This document shows, one piece after another, positions 1-7,476 of a stretch of 13,635 nucleotides of DNA (positions within the stretch are counted from its first letter, which is position 1; each line of letters opens with the position of its first letter). The notes below the pieces were generated by a model. That model was not told where the DNA came from and ran no database searches. It saw only the letters and a list, made by a program, of their open reading frames with translations. A program made the translations under genes and the position numbers. This stretch comes from Bacillota bacterium (GTDB lineage: Bacteria; Bacillota; Clostridia; Lachnospirales; Lachnospiraceae): positions 1-13,635 of the forward strand of contig JAEWEO010000110.1 in assembly GCA_023389295.1 (NCBI GenBank). The letters are read 5' to 3'.

Positions 1-57
1 TCACTTGTCATGAATATCAAATATGTCAACTTCGTAGACATTTTATGAATTATATTA

Positions 58-106
58 CAAAAGGCTTTTTCACAATAGAGAAATTCTATTGTGAAAAAGC
101 CTTTTG
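58..106. terminator. Strong bidirectional hairpin terminator
   Basis: Arms 58-78 and 86-106 are perfect inverted complements (21 bp, loop of 7). The outer part of each arm carries an A-run on one side and a T-run on the other, so the RNA hairpin would end in CCTTTTG on either strand. It lies 48 bp past the stop of the minus-strand hydrolase gene and should end that transcript. It could also end a plus-strand transcript entering from the left. No longer U-tract follows outside the stem. Confidence 0.8.
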
Positions 107-153
107 TAGTTAAGAGCAAGTGAATTGACAAGTCAACTCCTTATATAATACCA

Positions 154-1566
154 CTACCAAAATAGGTGATCACCTAATTTTACGCTATTTGATTTACTGG
201 TATATCCTTTCCTTTTTGCTGCTTGATAGGAATGGAAATAGAGTCTGCTTCCAATATTGTTAGCACCTTCTAAAGCTGCTTTTGCAGCCTTAATAGATAG
301 AAGCTGGGAGTTAGAACTATAATTACTATAGTTATTTAACTGTTTGCTTAAAGATCCACTAGCTGCAACAGAAAATTGACCGCTCTGATAAATAACTGCT
401 TTTAAAGTGTTGGGAAACTTCGAGGACTTGATTCGATTGAGCACCACATTGGCTACTGCTAATTTACCTTCGTAGCTTTGGGTTCCGGCTTCTGAATGCA
501 CCAAACAAGCTAAAAGCATTAGATCCTCTTTGGTATAACTTACACTACTACCTTGTTTTACTTCAGTTTCTTTTTTTGCCTGAGCTTCTTTTTCAAGCTG
601 AAGAATTTTTTGCTCCTCTTCTTTCGAAACAGCATCTTCAAAAGAGACTATGATGTCTACAAATTCACTCTTTACATATCCTGATATATTTTCGTCTTCG
701 ATATTAATTTTAAGCCATTCCCCATTTTGCTTCAGTACGGGATATTTTTCGTTTTGATAAACGACTGTAAGCTTCGATGATTCCGTGGAACATTCTTTTC
801 TTACATTAAGTCCATCCACATCAACAATGGCTTTTTGCTTGCTGTATTTCTTGATTAATTCATCATCCGATATACCGGTTTTAAGAAATTCTGATTTAAT
901 ATATCCGGTTACGCTACCGGATTCTACATAGTACCAATCCCCTTTGGTGCTAATAACGGTGGCTGCGCTGTTGCGATACAACTTACCCAGTACCTCGCTA
1001 TCCGTGGAGGGGCTTTTTCTAATATTAACGTAATCCTTTGCTACAGAGATTCCAATATCGGAATATAACGCTTCAGGTTCTTCTTCCTCCTGATTTACTT
1101 TCCCCTTATTTGAATCTTCTTCTGAAGCTTTGGAGGTATCTTTTGTCGTATCGTTATTTGTTGCTTTTTTAGCAGATGCTGCTCCTGTAGCTGCTTCGGC
1201 GGTAATGTTAGTTACGTTCGTAGCATTTGAAGATTGAGCTGTTTCTTCATCTAGTCCGCCTTCGGTAGTGGTAGAGTCCTTTAAGGCATTAACGTTCATG
1301 CTATAAGAATTCTCCTGCCCGATACCCATAGTTATCTCTTCTTGAAATTCTTCCCTTAGTGTTTCATCAACACTATAAGAAAAAGACTTTATTACATTTT
1401 CCTGTAATTCATCGACCAGTATATTTGATTTTGTAATTACTTCACCTGCGTCATTAGGTTCCCCTTCTTTTGTAAAGTTGGGTATTACTGCATTTAACAT
1501 AATGGTTAGACAAAATACTGTTGAGACAACTATTATGGATATTAAGGCTAGCTTTTTTTTGTTCAT
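154..1566 (-). CDS. SH3-domain cell-wall hydrolase, SleB/CwlJ family (470 aa)
   Basis: Likely an exported peptidoglycan hydrolase acting on the cell wall or spore cortex. Residues 5-29 are a hydrophobic signal or membrane anchor after MNKKK. Residues 35-170 are a low-complexity Ser/Thr/Glu/Asn-rich linker. Two bacterial SH3 repeats follow at about 171-230 and 245-305, each with the pattern (V/L)N(I/V)RK...GY(I/V)KSEF, which normally bind wall peptides. A short charged stretch (315-337) leads into a SleB-type Hydrolase_2 domain (about 345-470) with LVHSEAGTQSYEGKLAVANV, where Glu359 is the likely catalytic acid, and the usual GDHLFW ending. The ATG at 1566 is chosen because AGAAGGAG lies 7 nt upstream. 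A 24-codon TTG extension to 1638 has no such site and runs through the promoter. The gene stands alone between terminators. The exact substrate cannot be told from sequence; sporulation germination and vegetative wall turnover are both possible. Confidence 0.88.
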   Translation of the reverse strand: MNKKKLALISIIVVSTVFCLTIMLNAVIPNFTKEGEPNDAGEVITKSNILVDELQENVIKSFSYSVDETLREEFQEEITMGIGQENSYSMNVNALKDSTTTEGGLDEETAQSSNATNVTNITAEAATGAASAKKATNNDTTKDTSKASEEDSNKGKVNQEEEEPEALYSDIGISVAKDYVNIRKSPSTDSEVLGKLYRNSAATVISTKGDWYYVESGSVTGYIKSEFLKTGISDDELIKKYSKQKAIVDVDGLNVRKECSTESSKLTVVYQNEKYPVLKQNGEWLKINIEDENISGYVKSEFVDIIVSFEDAVSKEEEQKILQLEKEAQAKKETEVKQGSSVSYTKEDLMLLACLVHSEAGTQSYEGKLAVANVVLNRIKSSKFPNTLKAVIYQSGQFSVAASGSLSKQLNNYSNYSSNSQLLSIKAAKAALEGANNIGSRLYFHSYQAAKRKGYTSKSNSVKLGDHLFW

Positions 1567-1609
1567 TCCTTTTCTCCTTCTAACAGTATAACTTAGCATT
1601 GCACAAGCT

Positions 1610-1638
1610 ATTATAGCGTAAAAGATATGGAAACGCAA
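1610..1638 (-). promoter_or_regulatory. Promoter of the SleB-type hydrolase gene with flanking inverted repeat
   Basis: On the minus strand a perfect TATAAT (1615-1610) stands 17 bp after TTGCGT (1638-1633). This predicts a transcript start near 1603 and a leader of about 37 nt. A perfect 9-bp inverted repeat, AGCGTAAAA at 1615-1623 and TTTTACGCT at 1642-1650, flanks the -35 box and could be an operator. The -10 box is strong; the -35 box is weak. Confidence 0.55.
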
Positions 1639-1759
1639 CTATTTTACGCTTAAAAAGGAAAATAATAGGAATAATATACACAATATGATAATATAAAACG
1701 AAATATTACAAAAAAACAGGTAATAAATAGTTAATAATGGAACAAATTACAAAATGGTT

Positions 1760-1809
1760 AAAAAATAACTGTCCCAAAAACCAATGTCAAATGGTGATTT
1801 GGACAGTTA
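1760..1809 (-). terminator. Intrinsic terminator downstream of plsC
   Basis: Arms 1792-1809 and 1766-1783 pair with about 15 of 18 positions matched (the outer nine, TAACTGTCC, are perfect). On the minus strand the hairpin is followed by TTTTTT (1765-1760). It lies 113 bp past the plsC stop and is the first good terminator for the rpoD-plsC unit. Confidence 0.75.
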
Positions 1810-1922
1810 CTTTTACTCATAATATGTGAATTGATTTACTGATCTTAACGATTGAAATTGAATTATTAGGATAAAATAGCTTATTTATTGATATAAATTT
1901 ATTTTATTGTTTTATCAGAAGC

Positions 1923-2645
1923 TTAATTAGTAACCTTAGTTTCGTATTCCGAAATTGTCTGCTTAATTTTTGATGCGACAAGTTCAGCAATTTCTGTGGA
2001 TTTCATACCTTTATAATCTTCATAATATAAGGGCTCCAAGTAATGAATTTGTACCGTAAGCTTCTTGATAGAGTTTGTATCAAAGGATTTATAAGAATCA
2101 ATAAGTGCTACCGGTACGATAGGACATTTTGCATTTATCGCACTTTTAAAGCTTCCACCCTTAAATTCCAAAATCTGATTACCGTTTCTAGACCTAGTTC
2201 CTTCCGCAAAGATTAGAAAGTTTTCTCCCTCTTTTACTCTACGAGTCATATTCATAATCACTTGCATGGATTGACGGATGTCCTCACGGTCGATGATTTC
2301 AGCCTGCAATAATTGAATTACTTGCTTTAGCAGAATGGTATTTTTTACTTCCTTCTTCATAACGGTAACAAGCGGTCTTTCATGGGTTTCCAAAAAAGCT
2401 AAGGCATCAAATAATCCCTGATGGTTTGGAAACATGACATAACCGTTTTCCTTTGGAAGATTATGAAGGCCATGACAATCTATTGTGACCCTACCACGAC
2501 GATTCACAACCTGAACTATTTTATGAAGAAATGCATAGCGGGTTACGGCATCATATTTGGTGGTATTCGTAAGCTGTTGAATACGGAATAACCAAAAGGG
2601 TAAAACAAATATGCAACGGATGACCATTAACGCAATTCGCTTCAT
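1923..2645 (-). CDS. plsC: 1-acyl-sn-glycerol-3-phosphate acyltransferase (PlsC family, 240 aa)
   Basis: Predicted to acylate lysophosphatidic acid to phosphatidic acid at the inner membrane, a core step of phospholipid synthesis. An N-terminal hydrophobic segment (about 4-20) precedes the acyltransferase fold. The family motifs are in order: NHQGLFD with the H75-x4-D80 catalytic pair, FAEGTRS at 146-152 for glycerol phosphate binding, and CPIVPVAL at 174-181. The length fits the family. The start is the ATG at 2645, since AAGGGAG lies 5 nt upstream on the minus strand; the TTG five codons earlier overlaps that binding site. The gene follows rpoD by 63 bp with no terminator seen between, so it is probably cotranscribed. 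A TATAAT at 2668-2663 without a clear -35 box might add a weak internal promoter. Substrate preference among related acyltransferases cannot be settled from the motifs. Confidence 0.88.
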   Translation of the reverse strand: MKRIALMVIRCIFVLPFWLFRIQQLTNTTKYDAVTRYAFLHKIVQVVNRRGRVTIDCHGLHNLPKENGYVMFPNHQGLFDALAFLETHERPLVTVMKKEVKNTILLKQVIQLLQAEIIDREDIRQSMQVIMNMTRRVKEGENFLIFAEGTRSRNGNQILEFKGGSFKSAINAKCPIVPVALIDSYKSFDTNSIKKLTVQIHYLEPLYYEDYKGMKSTEIAELVASKIKQTISEYETKVTN

Positions 2646-2708
2646 GATAACTCCCTTCAACTATTATACACTACTTTTCATTGGACTCTGTTGATTGCTA
2701 AATTTCTA

Positions 2709-3833
2709 CTAGATGAGTTCATATCCCTTTAACATTTTAGCTCGGCTAGGATGTCTTAATTTTCTTAAGGCTTTGGCTTCAATCTGACGAATTCTTTCAC
2801 GGGTAACATTGAATTCTTTACCGACTTCCTCTAGAGTACGGCTTCTGCCATCCTTTAAGCCAAAACGCAGGATTAATACACGCTGTTCTCTATCTGTTAA
2901 AGTATCTAAGAGTCTTGTAATCTGATCCTTTAAAATGGAATAGGAGGCTGCTTCCTCGGGTCCCATAACGCTATCGTCTCGGATGAAATCGCCTAAATGG
3001 CTATCATCCTCTTCACCGATTGGAGTGTCAAGAGAGATAGGATCTGCAGATACCTTTAAAATCTCTCTAACCTTTTCGATGGGGAGATTCATTGCATCCG
3101 CCAGTTCTTGATCCGTTGGTTCACGTCCAAGTTCCTGTAATAGGTTTCTGGATACGCGATAGGTTTTGTTTATTACTTCAGACATATGTACCGGGATTCG
3201 AATTGTTCTTGATTGGTCAGCAATGGATCTGGTAATTGCCTGACGAATCCACCAGGTTGCATAAGTGCTGAATTTATACCCTTTGGTATAATCAAATTTC
3301 TCTACAGCCTTAATTAAACCAAGATTACCCTCTTGAATCAGATCTAAGAAGGATAAACCTCTGCCGACATAACGCTTTGCTATGCTGACAACGAGTCTTA
3401 GGTTAGATTCAGCTAAAAGCTTTTTGGCGAATTCATCACCTTCCTCAATCTTCTTAGCTAGTTCGATTTCATCAGCCATAGTAAGAAGAGGGTAATTACC
3501 GATTTCTTTGAGGTAGAGATGAACCGGGTCATCTGACATTGCATAAGAGGCTTGTGATAATGCCTCCACCTCAGATTGAGCATCCTCCACTTCATCGTCC
3601 AGTTCTAATAGTAGTTCCTCACTAGGTTCGTCTTCATCAGTATTGCTTAAGACTACGATATTATATGCCTCGAGTCTTTCATATATTTTATCAATCTGAT
3701 TATTATCCAAATTTAATTCACTAATTAGAGTATTGACCTTTTCAGCTTCAATAATTCCTTTTTGCTTATTTGCAAAAGCAATAAGTTCTCGGAACTTGTC
3801 CTCTAATACATCGTGATTTGTTTGATCATTCAT
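2709..3833 (-). CDS. rpoD: Primary RNA polymerase sigma factor RpoD/SigA (374 aa)
   Basis: Directs RNA polymerase to -10/-35 promoters. Region 1.1 covers roughly residues 5-80, followed by an acidic segment. Region 1.2 begins at DDPVHLYLKEIG (101-112). Region 2 spans about 140-215 and contains NLRLVVSIAKRYVGRG, DLIQEGNLGLIKAVEKFD and the -10 recognition and melting helix YATWWIRQAITRSIADQ (191-207). Region 3 is about 216-300. Region 4 (311-365) carries the -35 recognition helix VTRERIRQIEAKALRKLR. Length and all regions are complete. The ATG at 3833 has GGAGG 7 nt upstream. In most Firmicutes this gene follows dnaG; here no dnaG lies upstream and the neighbour is a divergent efflux gene, so rpoD has its own promoter. 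It could in principle be a second rpoD-like copy, but the sequence looks like a standard housekeeping sigma factor. Confidence 0.96.
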   Translation of the reverse strand: MNDQTNHDVLEDKFRELIAFANKQKGIIEAEKVNTLISELNLDNNQIDKIYERLEAYNIVVLSNTDEDEPSEELLLELDDEVEDAQSEVEALSQASYAMSDDPVHLYLKEIGNYPLLTMADEIELAKKIEEGDEFAKKLLAESNLRLVVSIAKRYVGRGLSFLDLIQEGNLGLIKAVEKFDYTKGYKFSTYATWWIRQAITRSIADQSRTIRIPVHMSEVINKTYRVSRNLLQELGREPTDQELADAMNLPIEKVREILKVSADPISLDTPIGEEDDSHLGDFIRDDSVMGPEEAASYSILKDQITRLLDTLTDREQRVLILRFGLKDGRSRTLEEVGKEFNVTRERIRQIEAKALRKLRHPSRAKMLKGYELI

Positions 3834-3876
3834 TATAGTTCCTCCATCTTAGGATTAGAAAATTGCACTAACCAAT

Positions 3877-3905
3877 AGTATATCATATTTCTAGGAAGAA
3901 AGAAA
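3877..3905 (-). promoter_or_regulatory. Candidate rpoD promoter with extended -10
   Basis: On the minus strand TGATATACT (3885-3877) is an extended -10 element. A weak TTTCTT (3905-3900) sits 17 bp upstream as -35. The predicted start near 3870 gives a leader of about 37 nt before the rpoD ATG. Confidence 0.5.
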
Positions 3906-3918
3906 CATGAAATAAATA

Positions 3919-3954
3919 AAATATATGAGAAAATATATGAGAAAGAATATGAGT
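3919..3954. repeat. Three-copy 12-bp tandem repeat
   Basis: AAATATATGAGA occurs twice in direct succession (3919-3930, 3931-3942), followed by a diverged third copy (3943-3954). The core ATATGAG recurs once more at 4004-4010. The block lies between the divergent rpoD and MATE promoters. It may be replication slippage or a binding-site array; nothing in the sequence decides this. Confidence 0.6.
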
Positions 3955-3998
3955 GATCAGAATAAAGTTTATTTTCAGCTAGGTAAGAATATTATGTC

Positions 3999-4027
3999 TG
4001 GATATATGAGTAAAAATAGTTTATGAT
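3999..4027 (+). promoter_or_regulatory. Weak candidate promoter for the MATE gene
   Basis: TGGATA (3999-4004) and TATGAT (4022-4027) are separated by 17 bp, matching 4/6 and 5/6 of consensus. The predicted start near 4034 leaves a leader of about 80 nt before the ATG at 4114. Confidence 0.35.
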
Positions 4028-4113
4028 ATAGAAGTGTTTTTTATGGAGGTATTTAACATCTAAGTATATTTATGCAGCAAAGACGTACTGATAAGAGAAA
4101 GAGGGAATTTACA

Positions 4114-5496
4114 ATGACAAAAGAAAGTAATGTAGAAAAACATTCACAAGATCGGTTGGGGACAAAAAAAGTTGGGGCATTGTTGTTAGAGTTTTCTATT
4201 CCTGCAACCATAGGAATGGTAGTAAATGCACTATACAATATTGTTGATCGTATTTTTATTGGAAATGCAGAAGGATTGCAGACGCTGGGATTAAGTGCAC
4301 TAACGGTATCTTTTCCTATCATGATGATTATGATGGGGCTAGCACTCATGTTTGGAGCAGGTGGCGCATCTTTGTTTTCCATACGTATGGGGCAAAAAGA
4401 TCGTGATGGTGCTGAAAAAATACTAGCAAATTCCATTACAATGATACTCCTTACCTCATTTTTATTTATGATTATAGCATTAGCTAACCTAGAACCTTTA
4501 TTAAGACTTTTTGGAGCAAGAGAGGATAGCATGCCTTATGCCATAGAGTATATGAAAATTATACTTTATGCTTCTGTTTTACAGGGACCTTCGGTAGGTA
4601 TGAATCATTTTATGAGAGCGGATGGAAGTCCAAAATCTGCAATGGTATCGATGTTTATTGGAGCAGGTTTTAATATAGTATTTGATTATGTATTTATATA
4701 TATCTTTGATATGGGGATGACCGGTGCTGCGCTTGCTACCATTGGAGGACAAGGATTATCTGCAATTTGGGGAATTTCCTATTTCCTATCAAGGCGAAGT
4801 AATATGAAACTGAGACTTAAAAATATGGTTCTTAAAGCGGAAATAGTGAAAAGGGTTATGTTAGCAGGCTTACCTTCCTTTGCTAACCAGGTAAGCGGCA
4901 GCTTTTTGAATTTGATATTAAACAATAGCCTAGGTCGTTACGGTGGAGATGTAGCAATCGGTGCCATGGGAGCAATTAGTAGTTTGCAACAGCTCTTGGT
5001 ACTACCAACAATAGGGATTAGCCATGGGGCACAACCCATCATTGGATACAATAAGGGAGCAGGAAACTACCATCGAATGAAGGAAACTTTGTGGAAAGCA
5101 ATTCTATCTGCAACATTAATAGCAACCTTAGGCTATATTGTTACAAGGACATTTCCGGTAGCTTTAATTGGTATTTTTGGTAAGGAAGCTGAGCTACGAG
5201 AGTTCGGTGCGCATGCAATTGGTATTTGGATGCTACTTCTTCCCCTCATTGGAACTCAGATTATTGGATCTTTATACTTCCAGGCAGCCGGTAAACCAAA
5301 GGTTTCGTTGTTTCTCACCTTGACCAGACAAGTTATTTTATTGATCCCGTTAATTTTAATTATGTCTTCTGTTTTTGAACTTAACGGTATTCTAATGGCT
5401 GGGCCTATTGCGGATGGTGTTTCCTTCTTAATTACAGCTGTATTCTTAACGTTTGAGCTTCGCAGGTTAACAGCGGAAGAAAAAAATAAGGCATAA
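4114..5496 (+). CDS. MATE-family multidrug/cation efflux transporter (460 aa)
   Basis: An inner-membrane protein expected to export drugs or toxic compounds in exchange for Na+ or H+. It is rich in hydrophobic segments across its length, consistent with the 12 helices of the family. Family signatures are present in both halves: SIPATIGMVVNALYNIVDRIFIG (28-50), the loop FMRADGSPKSAM (166-177), DYVFIYIFDMGMTGAALAT (191-209), and in the second half LAGLPSFANQVSGSFLN (250-266) and AQPIIGYNKGAGNY (306-319). The overall wording recalls the MepA-like branch. The ATG at 4114 is preferred because GAGGG lies 9-10 nt upstream. An ATG 14 codons earlier at 4072 has no binding site and would add a strongly basic tail. 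The gene diverges from rpoD and converges on trpB2, sharing a hairpin terminator with it. The substrate cannot be predicted. Confidence 0.9.
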   Translation: MTKESNVEKHSQDRLGTKKVGALLLEFSIPATIGMVVNALYNIVDRIFIGNAEGLQTLGLSALTVSFPIMMIMMGLALMFGAGGASLFSIRMGQKDRDGAEKILANSITMILLTSFLFMIIALANLEPLLRLFGAREDSMPYAIEYMKIILYASVLQGPSVGMNHFMRADGSPKSAMVSMFIGAGFNIVFDYVFIYIFDMGMTGAALATIGGQGLSAIWGISYFLSRRSNMKLRLKNMVLKAEIVKRVMLAGLPSFANQVSGSFLNLILNNSLGRYGGDVAIGAMGAISSLQQLLVLPTIGISHGAQPIIGYNKGAGNYHRMKETLWKAILSATLIATLGYIVTRTFPVALIGIFGKEAELREFGAHAIGIWMLLLPLIGTQIIGSLYFQAAGKPKVSLFLTLTRQVILLIPLILIMSSVFELNGILMAGPIADGVSFLITAVFLTFELRRLTAEEKNKA

Positions 5497-5558
5497 AGGT
5501 AAAATCTTAAATTGCATAATAAGAAAGGTTTTGCGATTAGCTAAGGGAGATTATAGAA

Positions 5559-5594
5559 GAAAGGAGTTGACCGTTTTAATCGGCAACTCCTTTC
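5559..5594. terminator. Hairpin terminator between convergent MATE and trpB2 genes
   Basis: Arms 5559-5573 and 5581-5594 pair over 14 bp with a single bulged A at 5570 and a 7-nt loop. On the minus strand the stem ends in CTCCTTTC and runs into TTCTATAA, a moderate U-rich tail 38 bp past the trpB2 stop. On the plus strand the tail is poor, so termination of the MATE transcript (63 bp past its stop) may be less efficient. Confidence 0.6.
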
Positions 5595-5631
5595 GTGCAT
5601 CTATTTTATTCTTCCCACCAAGAATACTAAG

Positions 5632-7008
5632 TTAGCGTTCAGGTACCTGAGGCATTTCCTCAAAGCCCTTTTGTAAATCCTCATCCGTTGGGATGTAATC
5701 TGTCATGGTCTTATTTAAGTAGGCGTTATATGCTGACATATCAAAGTAACCGGTTCCGGTAAGACCAAATAATATGGTCTTAGCTTCACCTGTTTCTTTG
5801 CATTTGAGGGCCTCATCTATGGCTGCACGGATCGCATGAGCAGATTCCGGAGCCGGTAATATGGTCTCTTGTTTAGCGAAGAAAACTGCGGCCTCGAAAA
5901 CCTTAGTCTGTTCTACAGAGACTGCTTCCATATATCCATCATGATACAATTTGGATAGGATAGGAGACATCCCGTGATATCTTAAACCACCGGCGTGGTT
6001 TGCCGAGGGAATAAAGCCACTACCCAAGGTGTACATTTTTGCAAGCGGAGTGACCTTGCCGGTATCACAAAAATCATAAGCATATCTTCCACGTGTAAAG
6101 GAAGGACATGAAGCCGGTTCTACAGCAATTATTCTAGGATTATTTTTACTGGTTAGCTTATCTTGCATAAACGGAGCGATAAGCCCTCCAAGGTTGGAAC
6201 CACCGCCTGCACAGCCGATGACGATGTCTGGATATTCATCAAGCTGTTCTAGAGCCGTTTTTGACTCTAAACCGATCACCGATTGATGAAGTAAAACCTG
6301 ATTTAATACAGAGCCAAGAACATAACGGTGGTTGGGTGAAGTAGTCGCCTTTTCCACAGCCTCTGAGATCGCGCATCCAAGACTTCCACCAGTCGTTGGA
6401 TCTTTGCTAAGAAGCATAGAGCCAACCTGTGTAGTGTTACTGGGGCTGGGGATAATAGTGGCATCAAAGGTTTGCATAACAGATTTCCGATAGGGCTTCT
6501 GCTCATAAGACACCTTAACCATATATACCGTTAACGGAAGATTATAGTAGGAGCATGCTTCAGCCAGGGCGGTACCCCATTGTCCGGCACCTGTTTCCGT
6601 AGTGAGGCCGGCTAACCCCTGTTCCTTAGCATAGTAAGCTTGGGCGATTGCGGAATTTAACTTGTGGCTTCCGGAGGTATTGTTGCCTTCAAATTTATAA
6701 TAAATTTTTGCAGGAGTCCCAAGGGCTTTTTCAAGATTGTAGGCACGTACTAAGGGAGAAGGACGGTACATTTTATAGAATTCTTGTACTTCTTCGGGAA
6801 TATCAATATATCTGGTGGTCGAATCTAATTCTTGCTTTGCAAGCTGCTCACAAAAGATAGGATATAAGTCCTCTTTTGTAACCGGATTTAGTGTACCGGG
6901 GTGAAGTAAAGGCGCGGGCTGCTCTTTCATGTCCGCACGTAAATTGTACCACTGTTTTGGCATTTGATCCTCGGATAGATAAAGTCTGTGTGGAACTTTT
7001 TTGTGCAT
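5632..7008 (-). CDS. trpB2: Stand-alone tryptophan synthase beta-like enzyme, TrpB2 type (458 aa)
   Basis: A PLP-dependent enzyme expected to join indole and L-serine into L-tryptophan in the cytoplasm. The PLP lysine is Lys116 in GNNTSGSHKLNSA. TETGAGQWGTALA (137-149) holds the catalytic glutamate (Glu138). The cofactor phosphate loop is CAGGGSNLGG (266-275), and PESAHAI (387-393) and GLTGTGYFD (415-423) complete the C-terminal half. The protein is longer than the roughly 400 aa of classical TrpB1 and has W in place of H in the GAGQHG motif, both typical of TrpB2. No trpA or other trp gene is nearby, so indole salvage is a likely role. The ATG at 7008 has AAGGAG 8 nt upstream; the TTG six codons earlier overlaps that site. 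A tryptophan T-box leader controls it. TrpB2 homologues acting on related substrates are possible, but the UGG specifier supports tryptophan. Confidence 0.92.
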   Translation of the reverse strand: MHKKVPHRLYLSEDQMPKQWYNLRADMKEQPAPLLHPGTLNPVTKEDLYPIFCEQLAKQELDSTTRYIDIPEEVQEFYKMYRPSPLVRAYNLEKALGTPAKIYYKFEGNNTSGSHKLNSAIAQAYYAKEQGLAGLTTETGAGQWGTALAEACSYYNLPLTVYMVKVSYEQKPYRKSVMQTFDATIIPSPSNTTQVGSMLLSKDPTTGGSLGCAISEAVEKATTSPNHRYVLGSVLNQVLLHQSVIGLESKTALEQLDEYPDIVIGCAGGGSNLGGLIAPFMQDKLTSKNNPRIIAVEPASCPSFTRGRYAYDFCDTGKVTPLAKMYTLGSGFIPSANHAGGLRYHGMSPILSKLYHDGYMEAVSVEQTKVFEAAVFFAKQETILPAPESAHAIRAAIDEALKCKETGEAKTILFGLTGTGYFDMSAYNAYLNKTMTDYIPTDEDLQKGFEEMPQVPER

Positions 7009-7048
7009 AATTAATTCTCCTTTCAAAATGATAATTGTTTTTGGGTAT

Positions 7049-7089
7049 AAAAAAAGCCTTTGTCACAGTATTTCTACTGGGACAAAAGC
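7049..7089 (-). terminator. T-box regulatory terminator
   Basis: Arms 7089-7075 and 7070-7056 pair over 15 positions with one G-U and one mismatch and a 4-nt loop. Seven U residues follow (7055-7049). It is the off-state terminator of the trpB2 leader, 41 bp upstream of the ATG. Confidence 0.88.
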
Positions 7090-7353
7090 TGATTATGCTT
7101 CTGCGGTACCACCCGGTTTGGTGCAATGCACCCACTTATTCCATATACTAACATATATGCTCCCTTGTTAACGGATGGAGATTCCGTTGGGCATTACTCG
7201 ACATAAGTCTTTCTTCCCACCCTCGTAAGTCCATTCAATACTGTGTTATTGCTGCAATCGCACCACCTGCAACTCTCTGAAAAATAACAAGTCAATATCT
7301 ACTCCTCTTACTCAACGGTTTCATCATATTATTTCAATCTTAATATAAAGATT
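7049..7353 (-). promoter_or_regulatory. Tryptophan-specific T-box riboswitch leader
   Basis: The leader RNA of trpB2 senses uncharged tRNA-Trp and chooses between antitermination and termination. Reading on the minus strand: stem I starts near 7315 and includes the purine-rich CAGAGAG and the distal GGTGGTGCGATTGCAGC loop region. The specifier loop reads GAATGGAC with the codon UGG at 7233-7231. A short perfect hairpin (arms 7183-7188 and 7170-7175) is stem III. The conserved T-box GGGTGGTACCGCAG is at 7114-7101, and the terminator follows at 7089-7049. All canonical parts are present and in order. UGG predicts tryptophan as the regulating amino acid, matching the product of the downstream gene. 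Confidence 0.93.
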
Positions 7354-7359
7354 TGTTAT

Positions 7360-7388
7360 ATTATACTCTGAATGGTTAATAATGTCAA
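7360..7388 (-). promoter_or_regulatory. Consensus promoter of the T-box/trpB2 transcript
   Basis: Perfect TTGACA (7388-7383) and perfect TATAAT (7365-7360) are separated by exactly 17 bp on the minus strand. The start is predicted near 7353, just ahead of stem I. A full-consensus promoter fits a gene whose control is placed after initiation, at the T-box. Confidence 0.88.
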
Positions 7389-7450
7389 TTGGATATTTAT
7401 AAATTTATATAATACTTTTATTCAAATGATTTTTGCATAAAAAGCAAAGA

Positions 7451-7476
7451 AAATTATTGATGTAAATTATTGATAT
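7451..7476. repeat. 13-bp tandem duplication
   Basis: AAATTATTGATGT (7451-7463) is followed directly by AAATTATTGATAT (7464-7476), 12 of 13 identical. It overlaps the stop codon of the WYL pseudogene and is most likely a slippage product. Confidence 0.6.

Larger units (their letters stand above)
1567..1922. other. Gap between the hydrolase and plsC genes
   Basis: This 356-bp AT-rich stretch holds the hydrolase promoter, its possible operator and the plsC terminator (separate entries). The rest (1651-1759 and 1810-1922) shows only AT-rich runs. There is no reading frame with a ribosome binding site and no RNA gene that I can recognise. Confidence 0.6.

Noticed and set aside
1567..1638. TTG-initiated 24-codon N-terminal extension of the hydrolase
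   Set aside because: It has no ribosome binding site and runs through the -10 and -35 boxes. The ATG at 1566 has a strong SD and begins a proper signal or anchor sequence.
4042..4062. Six-codon leader peptide (ATG GAG ... TAA) before the MATE gene
   Set aside because: No ribosome binding site precedes it, and the GGAGG lies inside the frame. No attenuator hairpin follows.
4053..4532. 159-codon open frame on the minus strand opposite the MATE gene
   Set aside because: It is antisense to clear MATE coding sequence, has no family features and is explained by codon bias of the real gene.
6848..7135. 95-codon minus-strand frame at the start of trpB2
   Set aside because: It overlaps the T-box motif, terminator and trpB2 in another frame and resembles nothing; the RNA leader explains the region.
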